From Mycobacterium sp. IS-1742 (GTDB lineage: Bacteria; Actinomycetota; Actinomycetes; Mycobacteriales; Mycobacteriaceae), in assembly GCF_001500125.1 (NCBI RefSeq), contig NZ_LQIV01000016.1:1-64000 (forward strand): 64,000 bases of DNA, in the 5' to 3' direction. The translations under genes were made by a program, and so were the position numbers. Positions 52,081 through 62,752 of the stretch are shown piece by piece; the first letter of the stretch is position 1; each line of letters starts with the position of its first letter. The notes beneath the pieces were generated by a model. It had not been told where the DNA came from. It was given only the letters and a program-made list of their open reading frames with translations, and did not search any database.

Positions 52081-53937
52081 ATGCGCACTTCTCTCGGCGT
52101 ATCCCTCGGCGCGGCCAACCTGGTCGCCGTGGCCGACGGACGCCCGATCATCCGGCCCGCGGTGCTCACTCTGGGCGGGTCGACGATCACCGGTTTCGTG
52201 GACCGCGTCGGCGATCCCGTACCTCTGATCGCGCCCGACGGATCGGCACACTACGGCGGGCAGCTCGCCGCCGCCGCGATCGAGGCGATCACCCGCGCCG
52301 CCCACCCGTACCGGCGCCCCGACAGCGTGGCCGTGGCCGTGCCCGCGCACTGGTCGCCGACTGCGGTGGCGGCGTTGAGCGCCGTGATCCCGCAGTCGAC
52401 CGTCGTCTCCGACGCCGTCGCGGCGCTCACCGCACTGCAGGCCAACCCCGGACTGCCCGCGCGGGGCGTCGTCGCGCTGTGCGACTTCGGGGCGAGCGGT
52501 ACCGGCATCACGCTCGCCGACGCGGGCGACGGGTTCCGTGTGATCGGCGAGACCGTCCGCTACGACGACTTCTCCGGAGACCTGATCGACCAGGCCGTGC
52601 TGCAGCACGTGCTCGCCGATCTCGAGGTGGACCCGAGCGGGACGTCGGCGGTCGCGTCGCTGCAGGCGCTGCGCGAGGAGTCGCGCGCCGCCAAGGAGCG
52701 GCTGTCCGTGCAGACCGCGACGGCACTGACCGGTCCGCACGCCAACGTGCGGCTGACCCGGCCGGAACTCGACTCGCTGCTGGCCGGCCCGCTCGCCGGG
52801 TTCGTCGACACCGTCATCGACGTGCTGCACCGCAACGGGGTGGTGCCCGCGCAGCTCGCCGCGGTCGCCACAGTAGGTGGTGGGGCGCGTATACCGCTTG
52901 TCACACAACGTCTTTCGGAGGCGTTGCGGCTGCCGGTGATCACCGGGCCCTACGCGCAGGTCGCCGCGGCGGCGGGTGCGCAGCTGCTCGCGTCGCGCGG
53001 GGGGGAACTGGAGGCCGTCACCACGATCGCCCCCGTGCCCGACGCGTTCGTGAGCGACGCCCCCGCGACCGAGGCCGCGATCCCGCTGGCCTGGTCCGCC
53101 GAGACCGTCGACTTCGACGCGGCGACGCAGTACGTGCAGCCCGTCTACGACGCCGCGATGGCCCGGCCCGGGATGCACTTCGACCAGGCGCCGGTCGAGG
53201 AGGCCCCGGACGGCTCGCCGTGGTTCCGCAAGCCGGGGGCGCTGTTCGCCGGTGCCGCCTGTCTGGCGGCCCTGGCGGCGACGGGTCTGATCCTCACCTC
53301 GCAGACCGGCGACGCGGAGGCGGTGCAGGCCGGGGCCTCGGGGATCACCGCGCCGGTGGCGACGCAGCCGATCGACCAACCGGCCCAGCCGGTCGAGGCC
53401 CCGCAGCAGGGGGCCCCGGCTCCGGCCGTCACCGAACGGGTGGCCGCCGCGGCCCCGCGGCCCGCGCCGAGGGCGGTCCGGCCGCCGTCGCAGCCGAGCC
53501 CGAACAGCGCGGCCGAGCGGCGGGTGGCGTCGAAGCAGGTGGCGCCGCGGCCGGCGGCACCTGCTCCCGCGCCCGCGCCGCGTGCCCCGGTACCCGCTGC
53601 CCCTCCGGCGCCCGCGCCGTCGATGGGTCTGCCTCGGCTCCCGCTGCCGGCGTTCACGCCGCGGCCGGCTCCGTCGCCGCCGTGCTCGGCGCCGGCTCCG
53701 TCGCAACCCGCACCGTCGCCTGAGCCGGCACCCGAACCGGAGCCGACGCAGGAGCCCGCACCGCAACCGGAGCCGACGCAGGAGCCCGCCCCACAGCCGG
53801 AGCCCGAGCCCGCACCGGAGCCGGAGCCGACCGCCGCGCCGCAGCCGACGCAGGAGCCCGCGCCGCAGCCGTCAGCGGAGCCCACGGTCGAGCCGGCGCC
53901 GTCGGAGTGCGTGCCGGACGCCGAAACCGTCTGCTAG
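52081..53937 (+). CDS. Membrane-anchored Hsp70-like (ASKHA) protein with Pro/Ala/Glu tail
   Basis: The product has 618 residues from ATG 52081, with RBS-like AAAGAGG unusually close to the start; TTG 52054 is an alternative. The N-terminal domain (1-340) has LGVSLGAANLVAVADG (phosphate 1, Ser instead of Asp), VAVPAHWSP, LCDFGASGTGITLA, and VATVGGGARIPLVTQRLSE. PWFRKPGALFAGA precedes the membrane helix (about 385-405). The outer tail is Pro/Ala-rich, then Glu-Pro repeats (EPAPQPEPTQ), with one Cys in PSPPCSAP and two near the C-terminus. The gene follows iniC after 30 bp, in the iniBAC operon. It is the paralogue of the protein at 44639-46441. Confidence 0.78.
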   Translation: MRTSLGVSLGAANLVAVADGRPIIRPAVLTLGGSTITGFVDRVGDPVPLIAPDGSAHYGGQLAAAAIEAITRAAHPYRRPDSVAVAVPAHWSPTAVAALSAVIPQSTVVSDAVAALTALQANPGLPARGVVALCDFGASGTGITLADAGDGFRVIGETVRYDDFSGDLIDQAVLQHVLADLEVDPSGTSAVASLQALREESRAAKERLSVQTATALTGPHANVRLTRPELDSLLAGPLAGFVDTVIDVLHRNGVVPAQLAAVATVGGGARIPLVTQRLSEALRLPVITGPYAQVAAAAGAQLLASRGGELEAVTTIAPVPDAFVSDAPATEAAIPLAWSAETVDFDAATQYVQPVYDAAMARPGMHFDQAPVEEAPDGSPWFRKPGALFAGAACLAALAATGLILTSQTGDAEAVQAGASGITAPVATQPIDQPAQPVEAPQQGAPAPAVTERVAAAAPRPAPRAVRPPSQPSPNSAAERRVASKQVAPRPAAPAPAPAPRAPVPAAPPAPAPSMGLPRLPLPAFTPRPAPSPPCSAPAPSQPAPSPEPAPEPEPTQEPAPQPEPTQEPAPQPEPEPAPEPEPTAAPQPTQEPAPQPSAEPTVEPAPSECVPDAETVC

Positions 53938-53951
53938 GCGCGCCGAACCGC

Positions 53952-54470
53952 TCAGCCGCCGGGTGGGACCAGCGTCGGGACCGTGATCGTCACCGTGCTG
54001 GTGCTCGTCTCCACCGTCGTGGTGGGCGGCGGCGTCGTGGTCGTGGTGGGGGCCGTGGTGGTCGTCGTCGGCGGTGGCGGCGTCGTGGTGGTCGTCGTCT
54101 CCGCCGGAGTGGTCTCCTCCGGAGCCGTGGTCGTCTCCGTCGGCGACTCGGTCACCGTCTGCGGAGGAACCACCGACGGCGCTTCCGACGTCGTGGTGGT
54201 CGTCGTCGTGGTGGTGGATTCGGACGACGAGTCGTCACCCGACACCAACTGCACGATGAGCCAGATGATCAGCGCCACCAGCAGGGCCGCGACCGCGCCG
54301 AGTGCGATCAGCGCGCCCGGCTTGCGGTACCACGGCTGTGGCTCCTCGGGCGGTGGCTGGTCGTAGGCGCCGGTGTAGTCGCCGTACTGGGTCGGCTCCG
54401 CGCTGTACGCATTCGAGTACTGGGTCGGCTCGTCGTCCGAATAGTTCGGATCTTCAGGAGGTCGCGCCAC
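53952..54470 (-). CDS. Single-pass membrane protein with Thr-rich outer tail
   Basis: The product has 172 residues. The N-terminal part is Tyr/Asp/Pro-rich (DEPTQYSNAYSAEPTQYGDY), followed by EPQPWYRKPGALIALGAVAA and one membrane helix (about 50-75). The tail is almost entirely Thr/Pro/Glu, ending TVTITVPTLVPPGG. It is the paralogue of the protein at 13677-14123. It is convergent with the Hsp70-like gene (14-bp gap) and downstream of the gene at 54496, with 25 bp between them. Confidence 0.72.
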   Translation of the reverse strand: MARPPEDPNYSDDEPTQYSNAYSAEPTQYGDYTGAYDQPPPEEPQPWYRKPGALIALGAVAALLVALIIWLIVQLVSGDDSSSESTTTTTTTTTSEAPSVVPPQTVTESPTETTTAPEETTPAETTTTTTPPPPTTTTTAPTTTTTPPPTTTVETSTSTVTITVPTLVPPGG

Positions 54471-54495
54471 GGGCTCCGATAGTAGGCGTCGTTGC

Positions 54496-54969
54496 TCAGG
54501 GACGCGGGTAAAGCGTGCGTGTCTCGTTGAGCCGGGGCCGGTTGCGCGTCGTCGTCGGCGGATCCTCCTCGGTCGACGGGCTCTCCTCGGACTCCTCCTC
54601 CCGGGTCGTGGGCCGCTCCCGCGAACTCGAGGTCTCCGACGGCGAAGGGGGAGTCGACGAGGGGATCACCGGTGGGAGCTCCAGGTCGGTGGTCAGCGGT
54701 GGGCTGATCCGCGTCGTGGTGGTCGAGGTGGTCGCCGAGCTGGACCTGGTGGTCATCGACGAGAAACTCGGGTCGACGAAGTTCGTCGGCGCCTGCGGCG
54801 AGTCCCCGGCCCGCGATGCGAACAGGACCCCGGTCACGATCAGCGCGATCGCGGCGATGCCGGCGAGGCTCGCGCCCAGCACTTTGCCCGTCGAGTGGTG
54901 CCACGGCGTCGACGCATCCGCCTGCCGGCCGGATTGCTCGTCGTCGTCGCGGGCGCCCGTCACGGGCAC
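54496..54969 (-). CDS. Single-pass membrane protein with Ser/Thr/Glu-rich tail
   Basis: The product has 157 residues. A short cytosolic segment ending TPWHHSTGKVLG leads to a membrane helix (ASLAGIAAIALIVTGVLFAS). The remainder is Ser/Thr/Pro/Glu/Arg-rich without recognisable domains. The PW-x-x motif before the helix is a weak match to the PW(Y/F)(R/K)-x-P motif of nearby proteins. The function is unknown. Confidence 0.6.
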   Translation of the reverse strand: MPVTGARDDDEQSGRQADASTPWHHSTGKVLGASLAGIAAIALIVTGVLFASRAGDSPQAPTNFVDPSFSSMTTRSSSATTSTTTTRISPPLTTDLELPPVIPSSTPPSPSETSSSRERPTTREEESEESPSTEEDPPTTTRNRPRLNETRTLYPRP

Positions 54970-55003
54970 CGATCCTAACCGCGACCAGGCGCGTCGTGCC
55001 GGG

Positions 55004-55933
55004 TCAGCGCAGCTGGGGCAGCACTTGACCGGCGACCAGCGCGAGATGGTCGAGATCGGACATGTCGAGCAGTTGCAGGTACACCCGCTCCACCCCGGCC
55101 TCGGCGAACGGACCGAGTTTGTCGACGATCTCCGCGGGCGTGCCGACCATCGGGGAATTGCCCCGCAGCTCGTCCACCTCGCGGCCGATGGCGTCGGCGC
55201 GCCGGGCGATCTCGGTGTCGTCAGCGCCGGCGCACAGGACGAAGGCCGCGGAGTAGACCATCGAATCCGGTTCGCGGCCGGCGTCGGCGACCGCGGCCCT
55301 GACCCGGTCGAACTGGGTGCTCAGCGTGTCGAGGGGGACGAACGGCACGTTGAACTCGCCTGCGTACTTCGCCGCCAGCGCCGGGGTGCGCTTGGCGCCC
55401 AGACCGCCGATCACGACCGGCGGCACCGCCTGCACCGGTTTGGGCAGGGCGGGGGAGTCGACGACGGTGTAGTGCGTGCCGCGGTAGTCGAACGTCTCGC
55501 CGACGGGCGTGGCCCACATCCCGGTGAGGATGTCGAGCTGTTCGGTGAGCCGGTCGAACCGTTCACCCAGCGGCGGGAACGGGATCGCGTACGCCTGGTG
55601 TTCGGCCTCGAACCAGCCTGCGCCCAACCCGAGTTCCACGCGTCCGCCACTCATCTCGTCGACCTGGGCGACGGCGATCGCCAGCGGGCCGGGATGGCGG
55701 AAGGTCGCCGAGGTGACCATGGTGCCCAGCCGGATCGACGACGTCTCACGGGCGATACCCGCCAGCGTCACCCAGGAGTCCGTCGGCCCGGGCAGGCCGT
55801 CACCGCTCATCGCCAGGTAGTGGTCGGAGCGGAAGAACGCCGAGTAGCCCAGTTGTTCGGCGGCGCGGGCGACGGCGAGCTGGTCGGCGTAGCGGGCGCC
55901 CTGCTGCGGTTCGACGAAGACACGGAAATCCAC
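55004..55933 (-). CDS. LLM-class F420-dependent oxidoreductase
   Basis: The product has 309 residues from GTG 55933 (VDFRVFVEPQQGARY). The bacterial luciferase-like TIM barrel has AARAAEQLGYSAFFRSDHYLAM-type N-terminus, GGRVELGLGAGWFEAEH and PPVVIGGLGAKRTPALAA. F420 dependence is inferred from the many mycobacterial homologues. It lies 10 bp after the TIGR03085-type gene stop, so these two are coupled. Confidence 0.85.
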   Translation of the reverse strand: MDFRVFVEPQQGARYADQLAVARAAEQLGYSAFFRSDHYLAMSGDGLPGPTDSWVTLAGIARETSSIRLGTMVTSATFRHPGPLAIAVAQVDEMSGGRVELGLGAGWFEAEHQAYAIPFPPLGERFDRLTEQLDILTGMWATPVGETFDYRGTHYTVVDSPALPKPVQAVPPVVIGGLGAKRTPALAAKYAGEFNVPFVPLDTLSTQFDRVRAAVADAGREPDSMVYSAAFVLCAGADDTEIARRADAIGREVDELRGNSPMVGTPAEIVDKLGPFAEAGVERVYLQLLDMSDLDHLALVAGQVLPQLR

Positions 55934-55943
55934 GGCGGCCAAC

Positions 55944-56564
55944 CTACAGACCCTTCGGTGCGTCGCGCAGCGCCTGGACGGCGGCGGGATCACCCTCGAA
56001 CTCGACCCGGGCCTCGCGTCCGACGGCGAAGAGCAGCAGTTCCTCGGGCCGCCCGGTCACGGTGACGGGAGCGCCTCTCCCCGCGGTGACCAGTGTCTTG
56101 CCCTCCGGCGTGCGCAACGCCGCGCGGGCCGGCGCCTTGGCCAGGGTGAGCCGGGCCATCAGTGACAGCGTCCGGGTCAGCCCCTTCACCGTCGCGTCGT
56201 CGAGTGTGCGCGGCTCCCAGCCCGGCTGCGCGCGCCGCACGTCCTCGCAGTGGATGAACATCTCGGCGAGGTTGGCGACCGGGTCGAGCAATTTGAACGG
56301 CGAGTACAGCGGCGGACCGGCCGCGATTTTGGCCAGCAGCGCATCCCACTCGGTCGCCTCGGCGGTGCGGTTCTGCACCTTGTCGGTGTACTTCGCCAGC
56401 GCGGGGACGGCGATCCCGGCCGTCGCGTCCGGGCGGTGCTCGCGGATGTAGAGGTGGGCGGCCAGGTCCCGGGTCGTCCAGCCCTCGCACAGGGTCGGCG
56501 CATCGGGACCCCGGGCGCGCATGGCCTCGACGAGCGCGGCGCGTTCCCGCTGGGCGGCGGTCAT
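55944..56564 (-). CDS. TIGR03085-family, maleylpyruvate-isomerase-like metal-binding protein
   Basis: The product has 206 residues. The N-terminal helical domain has LCEGWTTRDLAAHLYIREHRPD (first His region) and FIHCEDVRRAQPGW (His of the H-x-E-D-V-R-R motif), consistent with DinB-like metal ligands. The C-terminal part is a small beta domain with PVTVTGRPEELLLFAVGRE. The reaction is not known. It is the first gene of a minus-strand group. Confidence 0.82.
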   Translation of the reverse strand: MTAAQRERAALVEAMRARGPDAPTLCEGWTTRDLAAHLYIREHRPDATAGIAVPALAKYTDKVQNRTAEATEWDALLAKIAAGPPLYSPFKLLDPVANLAEMFIHCEDVRRAQPGWEPRTLDDATVKGLTRTLSLMARLTLAKAPARAALRTPEGKTLVTAGRGAPVTVTGRPEELLLFAVGREARVEFEGDPAAVQALRDAPKGL

Positions 56565-56705
56565 GGTGTTCCTCCATCTGGTCCGTCGAGAGAGAACGTG
56601 GGCATCGGGTTCAGCAGTACCCCCGCCCCGGATCGACTACGCCTCCGCGACGAACGCCGGTGTGAGAGGTATCACCTGCGGTGCGATGGGGTATCCCACC
56701 CCACG

Positions 56706-57170
56706 GTGGACACCTCGCGTGGCTTCGGACGAGCTTCGCGGCGGCCGCTGACCAGGGTCGCCGCGCTGACCGTCGTGTTGTCCGCGGGGCTGACCGGATG
56801 TTCGGAACAGAAGTCCACCGAACCGCCGGTCACCCGCGCCACCGTGACCGTCAACGACATCGCCGTGGGGCCACTCGTGCCCCGGTGTGAACGGCAGCAG
56901 CGGTATCTGTCCGTTCGGGCCGGTGATCCGCCGGGGGAGATCACCGGGGTCGTCGACGTCGGCGGTGCGCGGCCGGTGGCGAAATGGGTGAAGATCCGCG
57001 ACCTGGGCGGCTTCACCGGTGACGCGTGGGAGGGCGGCGTGGGGAACATCGCGACGGTCCGGAACGACGGTCGCATCACCGAGGTCACCGGCACCGCCTA
57101 CGGCGTCTACACCGCGCGTCCGCATGAACTCGCCCGGACCGCCCGCTTCTCCATGACGGTGCAGTGCTGA
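56706..57170 (+). CDS. LpqH/19-kDa-family lipoprotein
   Basis: The product has 154 residues from GTG 56706. A basic N-terminus, a hydrophobic segment and the lipobox LTGC (Cys32) mark a lipoprotein. The rest resembles the mycobacterial 19-kDa lipoprotein domain, with ATVTVNDI, a central Gly-rich part and the C-terminal VTGTAYGVYTAR...FSMTVQC; two Cys may form a disulphide. It is convergent with zwf. Its role is unknown; related lipoproteins are surface antigens. Confidence 0.75.
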   Translation: MDTSRGFGRASRRPLTRVAALTVVLSAGLTGCSEQKSTEPPVTRATVTVNDIAVGPLVPRCERQQRYLSVRAGDPPGEITGVVDVGGARPVAKWVKIRDLGGFTGDAWEGGVGNIATVRNDGRITEVTGTAYGVYTARPHELARTARFSMTVQC

Positions 57171-57182
57171 GCGCGGCGGACG

Positions 57183-58592
57183 TCACTCGTCCGGCAGCCG
57201 CCAGCGCGCTGTACCCGGCAGGGCCAACGCCTGTTCGGGACCCCACGACCCGCGGGCGTAGGTGTGCAGCGGCGGCGGAGTGTTCAGCACCGGCTGGCAT
57301 ACCTGCCACAGCCGGTCCACCTCGTCGGCGCGGGTGAACAGCGTCTGGTCGCCGCGCATGACGTCGAGCAGCAGGCGTTCGTACGCCTCGAGCGGGGTGT
57401 CGTCGGAATTCTCGTCGGCCACGCCGAGGCTCAGATCGAGGGGCATCAGCGCGAGGTCGGGCCCGGGGCGTTTGGCCAGCAGGCGCACCTCGAACTCGGG
57501 TGAGTCGGTGAGTTCGAGGACGAGCTGGTTCGGGCGGGGATCGTCGGCGCCGAAGAGCGCCATCGGCGGGCTGCGGAAGGTCAGCGTCACGGTGCGGCGG
57601 GTGGCGCCGAGGGCCTTGCCGGTGCGCAGGTAGAACGGCACGCCCTGCCACCGCTCGGTGTCGACGAACGTCTCCAGCGCGACGAACGTCTCGACCTGCG
57701 AATCGTCGTCGACGCCGTCCTCGTCGCGGTAGCCGTCGTACTGGCCGAACACCACCCGGTCGGGGTCCAGCGGCCGCATGGCCTGAAAGACCTTGGCCTT
57801 CTCGTTGCGCAGCGACACCGGGTCGAGGTGGACCGGCGGTTCCATCGCGACGAAACCGAGCACCTGGCACAGGTGGGTGGAGATCATGTCGCGGAAGCAT
57901 CCCGTCGATTCGTAGAAGCTGCCGCGACCCTCGATCGAGAGTTCCTCGGGCACGTCGATCTGCACCGACACGACGTGAGTGCGGTGCCAGGCGGGTTCGA
58001 TCAGACCGTTGGCGAACCGGACGGCCAGGATGTTCTGCACCGCCTCCTTCCCGAGGAAGTGGTCGATGCGATAGACCTGATCCTCGTCGACGACCTCCTT
58101 GAGCGCCTCGTCGAGCGCACGCGCCGAATCCAGGTCGGTGCCGAAGGGCTTCTCGACCACCACGCGTGCCCCGTCGGTGAGCTGCTCGCGGCCCAGCATC
58201 GTGATCATCGGCTGCATCGCCCTCGGCGGGACCGACAGATAGATCAACGTGCGGGCGTCGTCGCCGAGCCGTGTCCGCGCGGCGCGGACGGCCCCGGCGA
58301 GTTCGGCGCCGTCGTCACTGTCGGACGTCTGAAAGGACAAGCGTTGCAACAGGTTCGAGAGAACGTCGTCATCGACGTGGTCGACCGAGTCGCGGAGGCC
58401 GGCGCCCACGGCGTCGCGGAACTCGTCGTCGCTGCCGGGCGAATGCCGGCCCGATCCGATGATCGCGTAGTCCTCGGGCAGGCGTCCGGCCGCGGCCAAC
58501 CGGTACAGCCCCGGGAAGAGTTTGCGTTTCGCCAGATCCCCGGTCGCCCCGAACAGCACGAAAATGTGTGGGGCAGGCCGCTGTTCGCTCAC
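57183..58592 (-). CDS. zwf: Glucose-6-phosphate dehydrogenase
   Basis: The product has 469 residues. [16 protein letters not shown] is the dinucleotide motif, RIDHFLGKE (about 172-181) contains the catalytic His and substrate Lys, and [11 protein letters not shown] is also present. It oxidises glucose-6-phosphate to 6-phosphogluconolactone with NADP+ (or F420-independent route). Mycobacteria also have F420-dependent Fgd, so this may be a secondary enzyme. It lies downstream of lpqJ (52 bp). Confidence 0.93.
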   Translation of the reverse strand: MSEQRPAPHIFVLFGATGDLAKRKLFPGLYRLAAAGRLPEDYAIIGSGRHSPGSDDEFRDAVGAGLRDSVDHVDDDVLSNLLQRLSFQTSDSDDGAELAGAVRAARTRLGDDARTLIYLSVPPRAMQPMITMLGREQLTDGARVVVEKPFGTDLDSARALDEALKEVVDEDQVYRIDHFLGKEAVQNILAVRFANGLIEPAWHRTHVVSVQIDVPEELSIEGRGSFYESTGCFRDMISTHLCQVLGFVAMEPPVHLDPVSLRNEKAKVFQAMRPLDPDRVVFGQYDGYRDEDGVDDDSQVETFVALETFVDTERWQGVPFYLRTGKALGATRRTVTLTFRSPPMALFGADDPRPNQLVLELTDSPEFEVRLLAKRPGPDLALMPLDLSLGVADENSDDTPLEAYERLLLDVMRGDQTLFTRADEVDRLWQVCQPVLNTPPPLHTYARGSWGPEQALALPGTARWRLPDE

Positions 58593-58644
58593 CGGTGCTG
58601 CATGCCCGGCGGACGTGAGGGTTCAAACCGGTGTGACCGAGGAG

Positions 58645-59211
58645 TCAGAAAGTCTGCACCCGTTCGACGGAGACGAACATGCCGCGGTGGGTGCGGTCGT
58701 TGCTGAAGCGGGTGCCGTCGCTGCCTGCGTCGATGGTCCAGCCCACCGCCGAATAGCGCCGGTAGTCGAGGGTGACCGCCGGAATGTCGCCCAGATTGCC
58801 CACCACCCACTCGACCTGCCCGTCCGCCGACAGCCGCACCCCGTTGGCCGGCAGCCCGCCGACCTCGGGGGCGTCGGTGAACGGCGCCTCGCAGCCGACC
58901 TCCTCGGCCGACAGCTGGCAGCGCGTCTTCCCCGATTTCGTCTCGATGAACACGTAGCCGTTCTGCGGTGAGAGCACCTCGGCCGCAGGCGCGGGTGCGG
59001 GCGACGCGCTGGGCGGGGCCGGGGTCAGGGTGCGCGGCGGCGGTGCGGGCGTCGAGGTGCGCGACGGCCGGGGAGTGGGGACCGTGGGCTCGGTCGGCGA
59101 GTCAGGGCTGCGGACGGCGGTGCCGGTGGTGTCGCTCTGGCAGCCGGTGAGCAGCGTGGCGACGGTGACGGTGACCTGCACGACGCCCGCCATCACGACT
59201 TTCGACCGCAC
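58645..59211 (-). CDS. lpqJ: Lipoprotein LpqJ-like
   Basis: The product has 188 residues from GTG 59211. The lipobox LLTGC (Cys24) is followed by a Pro/Thr/Ser-rich linker (about 30-80) and a C-terminal domain with YVFIETKSGKTRCQLSAEEVGCEAPF and VRLSADGQVEWV. Length and position next to iniBAC match Rv0344c (LpqJ) in M. tuberculosis. It starts 9 bp after the MBL gene stop. The function is unknown. Confidence 0.72.
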   Translation of the reverse strand: MRSKVVMAGVVQVTVTVATLLTGCQSDTTGTAVRSPDSPTEPTVPTPRPSRTSTPAPPPRTLTPAPPSASPAPAPAAEVLSPQNGYVFIETKSGKTRCQLSAEEVGCEAPFTDAPEVGGLPANGVRLSADGQVEWVVGNLGDIPAVTLDYRRYSAVGWTIDAGSDGTRFSNDRTHRGMFVSVERVQTF

Positions 59212-59220
59212 CCCCCAACC

Positions 59221-59964
59221 CTACGGGGATTGTGGTGCAAGTGGCGGAAGTGACGCGCGCATCATGTCGGTGTAGCCGTCGGCGAGGCGACGCAACTGGT
59301 CCTCGCCGTCGCCGGTGAACGACGAACCGTGCATGATCGCCAGTGTCGTGGGACGCAGCTCGGCCAGGGCCGTCAGGGTGGGAACGAGATCGGTGCAGAG
59401 CCCGGTGGCGTGGAAGAAGCTCTCCGCCTCGAGAGCCGGAGCGACGCAGTCGTTTTCGGTGAGTGCAGGACAACGGCCGACGTGGGTGAACAGGTCTCCG
59501 GCGAGCAAGGTGCCCGTCGCCTCGTCGAACCACAGGCCGGCCTCCCAGTTGTGCGGGACATGCGGGGTGGCGATGAACCGCAGCGCGTGTCCGCCGGTGT
59601 CGAGCGGTTCGTCGGCGGCCGCGACCGGCGGCCGGTCGCACATGTCGATCAGCGACAGCATGCAGGCGAGCTGGCCGTGCACCACCTGGGCGTTCGGGGC
59701 GGCCTCGAGGAGCAGGTTCACCGCTCCGCACTCATCGGCCTCGAGATGACCGAACGAGATCCATCGCAGCTTCTCCAACGGGACGATCCGTTCGATCGCC
59801 GCCGACACCAGCGGGAAGAGTTGCCGCTGTCCGCAGTGGAAGAGAAACGGCTCGTCGCCGGTGAGCAGGAACTGGTTGAAGGTGAACCCGTGCTCGGTGA
59901 TCTCGGGAACGTAGGTCGACAGCCGGAACACTCCGGGCGCGATCTCGTCGACTGTGGTCTCCAT
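59221..59964 (-). CDS. Metallo-beta-lactamase-fold diiron protein (flavodiiron-like, without flavodoxin)
   Basis: The product has 247 residues from ATG 59964 (METTVDEIA). The ligands are HLEADE (H-x-E-x-D), VHGQLACM, LLAGDLFTHVG and IMHGSSF, the full set of flavodiiron proteins. The flavodoxin domain of true flavodiiron oxygen/NO reductases is absent, so electron delivery must come from a separate partner. It may be a standalone oxygen/NO reductase or a hydrolase. It precedes lpqJ and zwf in a minus-strand set and is divergent from dnaK. Confidence 0.78.
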   Translation of the reverse strand: METTVDEIAPGVFRLSTYVPEITEHGFTFNQFLLTGDEPFLFHCGQRQLFPLVSAAIERIVPLEKLRWISFGHLEADECGAVNLLLEAAPNAQVVHGQLACMLSLIDMCDRPPVAAADEPLDTGGHALRFIATPHVPHNWEAGLWFDEATGTLLAGDLFTHVGRCPALTENDCVAPALEAESFFHATGLCTDLVPTLTALAELRPTTLAIMHGSSFTGDGEDQLRRLADGYTDMMRASLPPLAPQSP

Positions 59965-60064
59965 GCCCCGATGGTCCGCCCCTCGACGTCGGCGTTGGGC
60001 GTTGTGGGCAAAAAATCCGCGGCGGGAACAAATCCGCCGGACGGTCCGTTGAGCCTTTCGACAA

Positions 60065-60140
60065 GTTGAGTGAAACACGCTCAAGTCTGAGTTGACAGCC
60101 GGGCCTCCGGCGGAGCAGTCTTGAGTGCGGTCCGCTCAGA
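60065..60140 (+). promoter_or_regulatory. dnaK promoter with two HAIR (HspR) operators
   Basis: The HAIR consensus CTTGAGT-N7-ACTCAAG is matched by GTTGAGT-N7-GCTCAAG (60065-60085) and by CTTGAGT-N7-GCTCAGA (60120-60140). A -35 box TTGACA (60092-60097) lies between them, with a weak -10-like CAGTCT 18 bp further. HspR binds such sites to repress dnaK and is itself encoded at the end of the operon. A strong ribosome site AAGGAGG (60166-60172) precedes the start. Confidence 0.85.
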
Positions 60141-60179
60141 CCCCACAAACGTAGTAGTCGGTAACAAGGAGGACACACC

Positions 60180-62053
<1,874 letters not shown>

Positions 62054-62057
<4 letters not shown>

Positions 62058-62722
62058 CCCGTCCCTTCGACAGCGGAGGCGATCCGCACGAGCCGGTGAC
62101 CGTCACCGACAAACGGCGCATCGATCCCGTGACCGGTGAGGTACGCGATCCGTCCGGCCCGGCCCCCGGAGCCGCTTCGGCGGCAGCCCCCGGTGGGCCG
62201 GCGCCGGACGCCGCGCCGGAGGCCTTCGCCGGGGAGACCCCGGAGGAGGCCGACAAGGCCGGTGAACTGCTCGCCGATCTGCAGCGCGTCCAGGCCGATT
62301 TCGCCAACTACCGCAAGCGGGCACTGCGCGATCAGCAACTGACGGCCGACCGCGCCAAGGCGGGCGTGATGGCACAGCTGCTGCCGATCCTCGACGACCT
62401 GGACCGGGCGCGCAGCCACGGCGACCTCGACAGCGGCCCGCTCAAGGCGGTCGCGGACAAGCTGGTGAGCACGCTCGAGGGCCTGGGCCTGACGTCCTAC
62501 GGCGAGGAGGGCGACGAGTTCGACCCCCTCCTGCACGAGGCCGTCCAGCACGAGGGCGAGGGCACCCACCCCGTCCTCGGCGCCGTGATGCGGCGTGGCT
62601 ACAAGGTCGGCGAGCAGGTGGTGCGCCACGCGCTCGTCGGCGTCGTGGACACCGTGCCGGAGGCCGACACGGCCGAGAACGCCAGCGCGGCGCCGCATCA
62701 GGCCGCAGAATCAGACGACTGA
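62054..62722 (+). CDS. grpE: Nucleotide-exchange factor GrpE
   Basis: The product has 222 residues from GTG 62054, overlapping the dnaK stop by 4 bases. A low-complexity Ala/Pro-rich N-terminus is followed by the long GrpE helix ([19 protein letters not shown]) and a C-terminal beta domain with [24 protein letters not shown]. It releases ADP from DnaK. Confidence 0.96.
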
Positions 62723-62752
62723 ACAACGAGAAAGGTGAGGAGGTGACGCGGC

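Noticed and set aside
50512..53766. A 1084-codon minus-strand open frame across iniC and the Hsp70-like gene
   Set aside because: It is Arg/Gly-rich shadow sequence; both plus-strand genes are clearly real.
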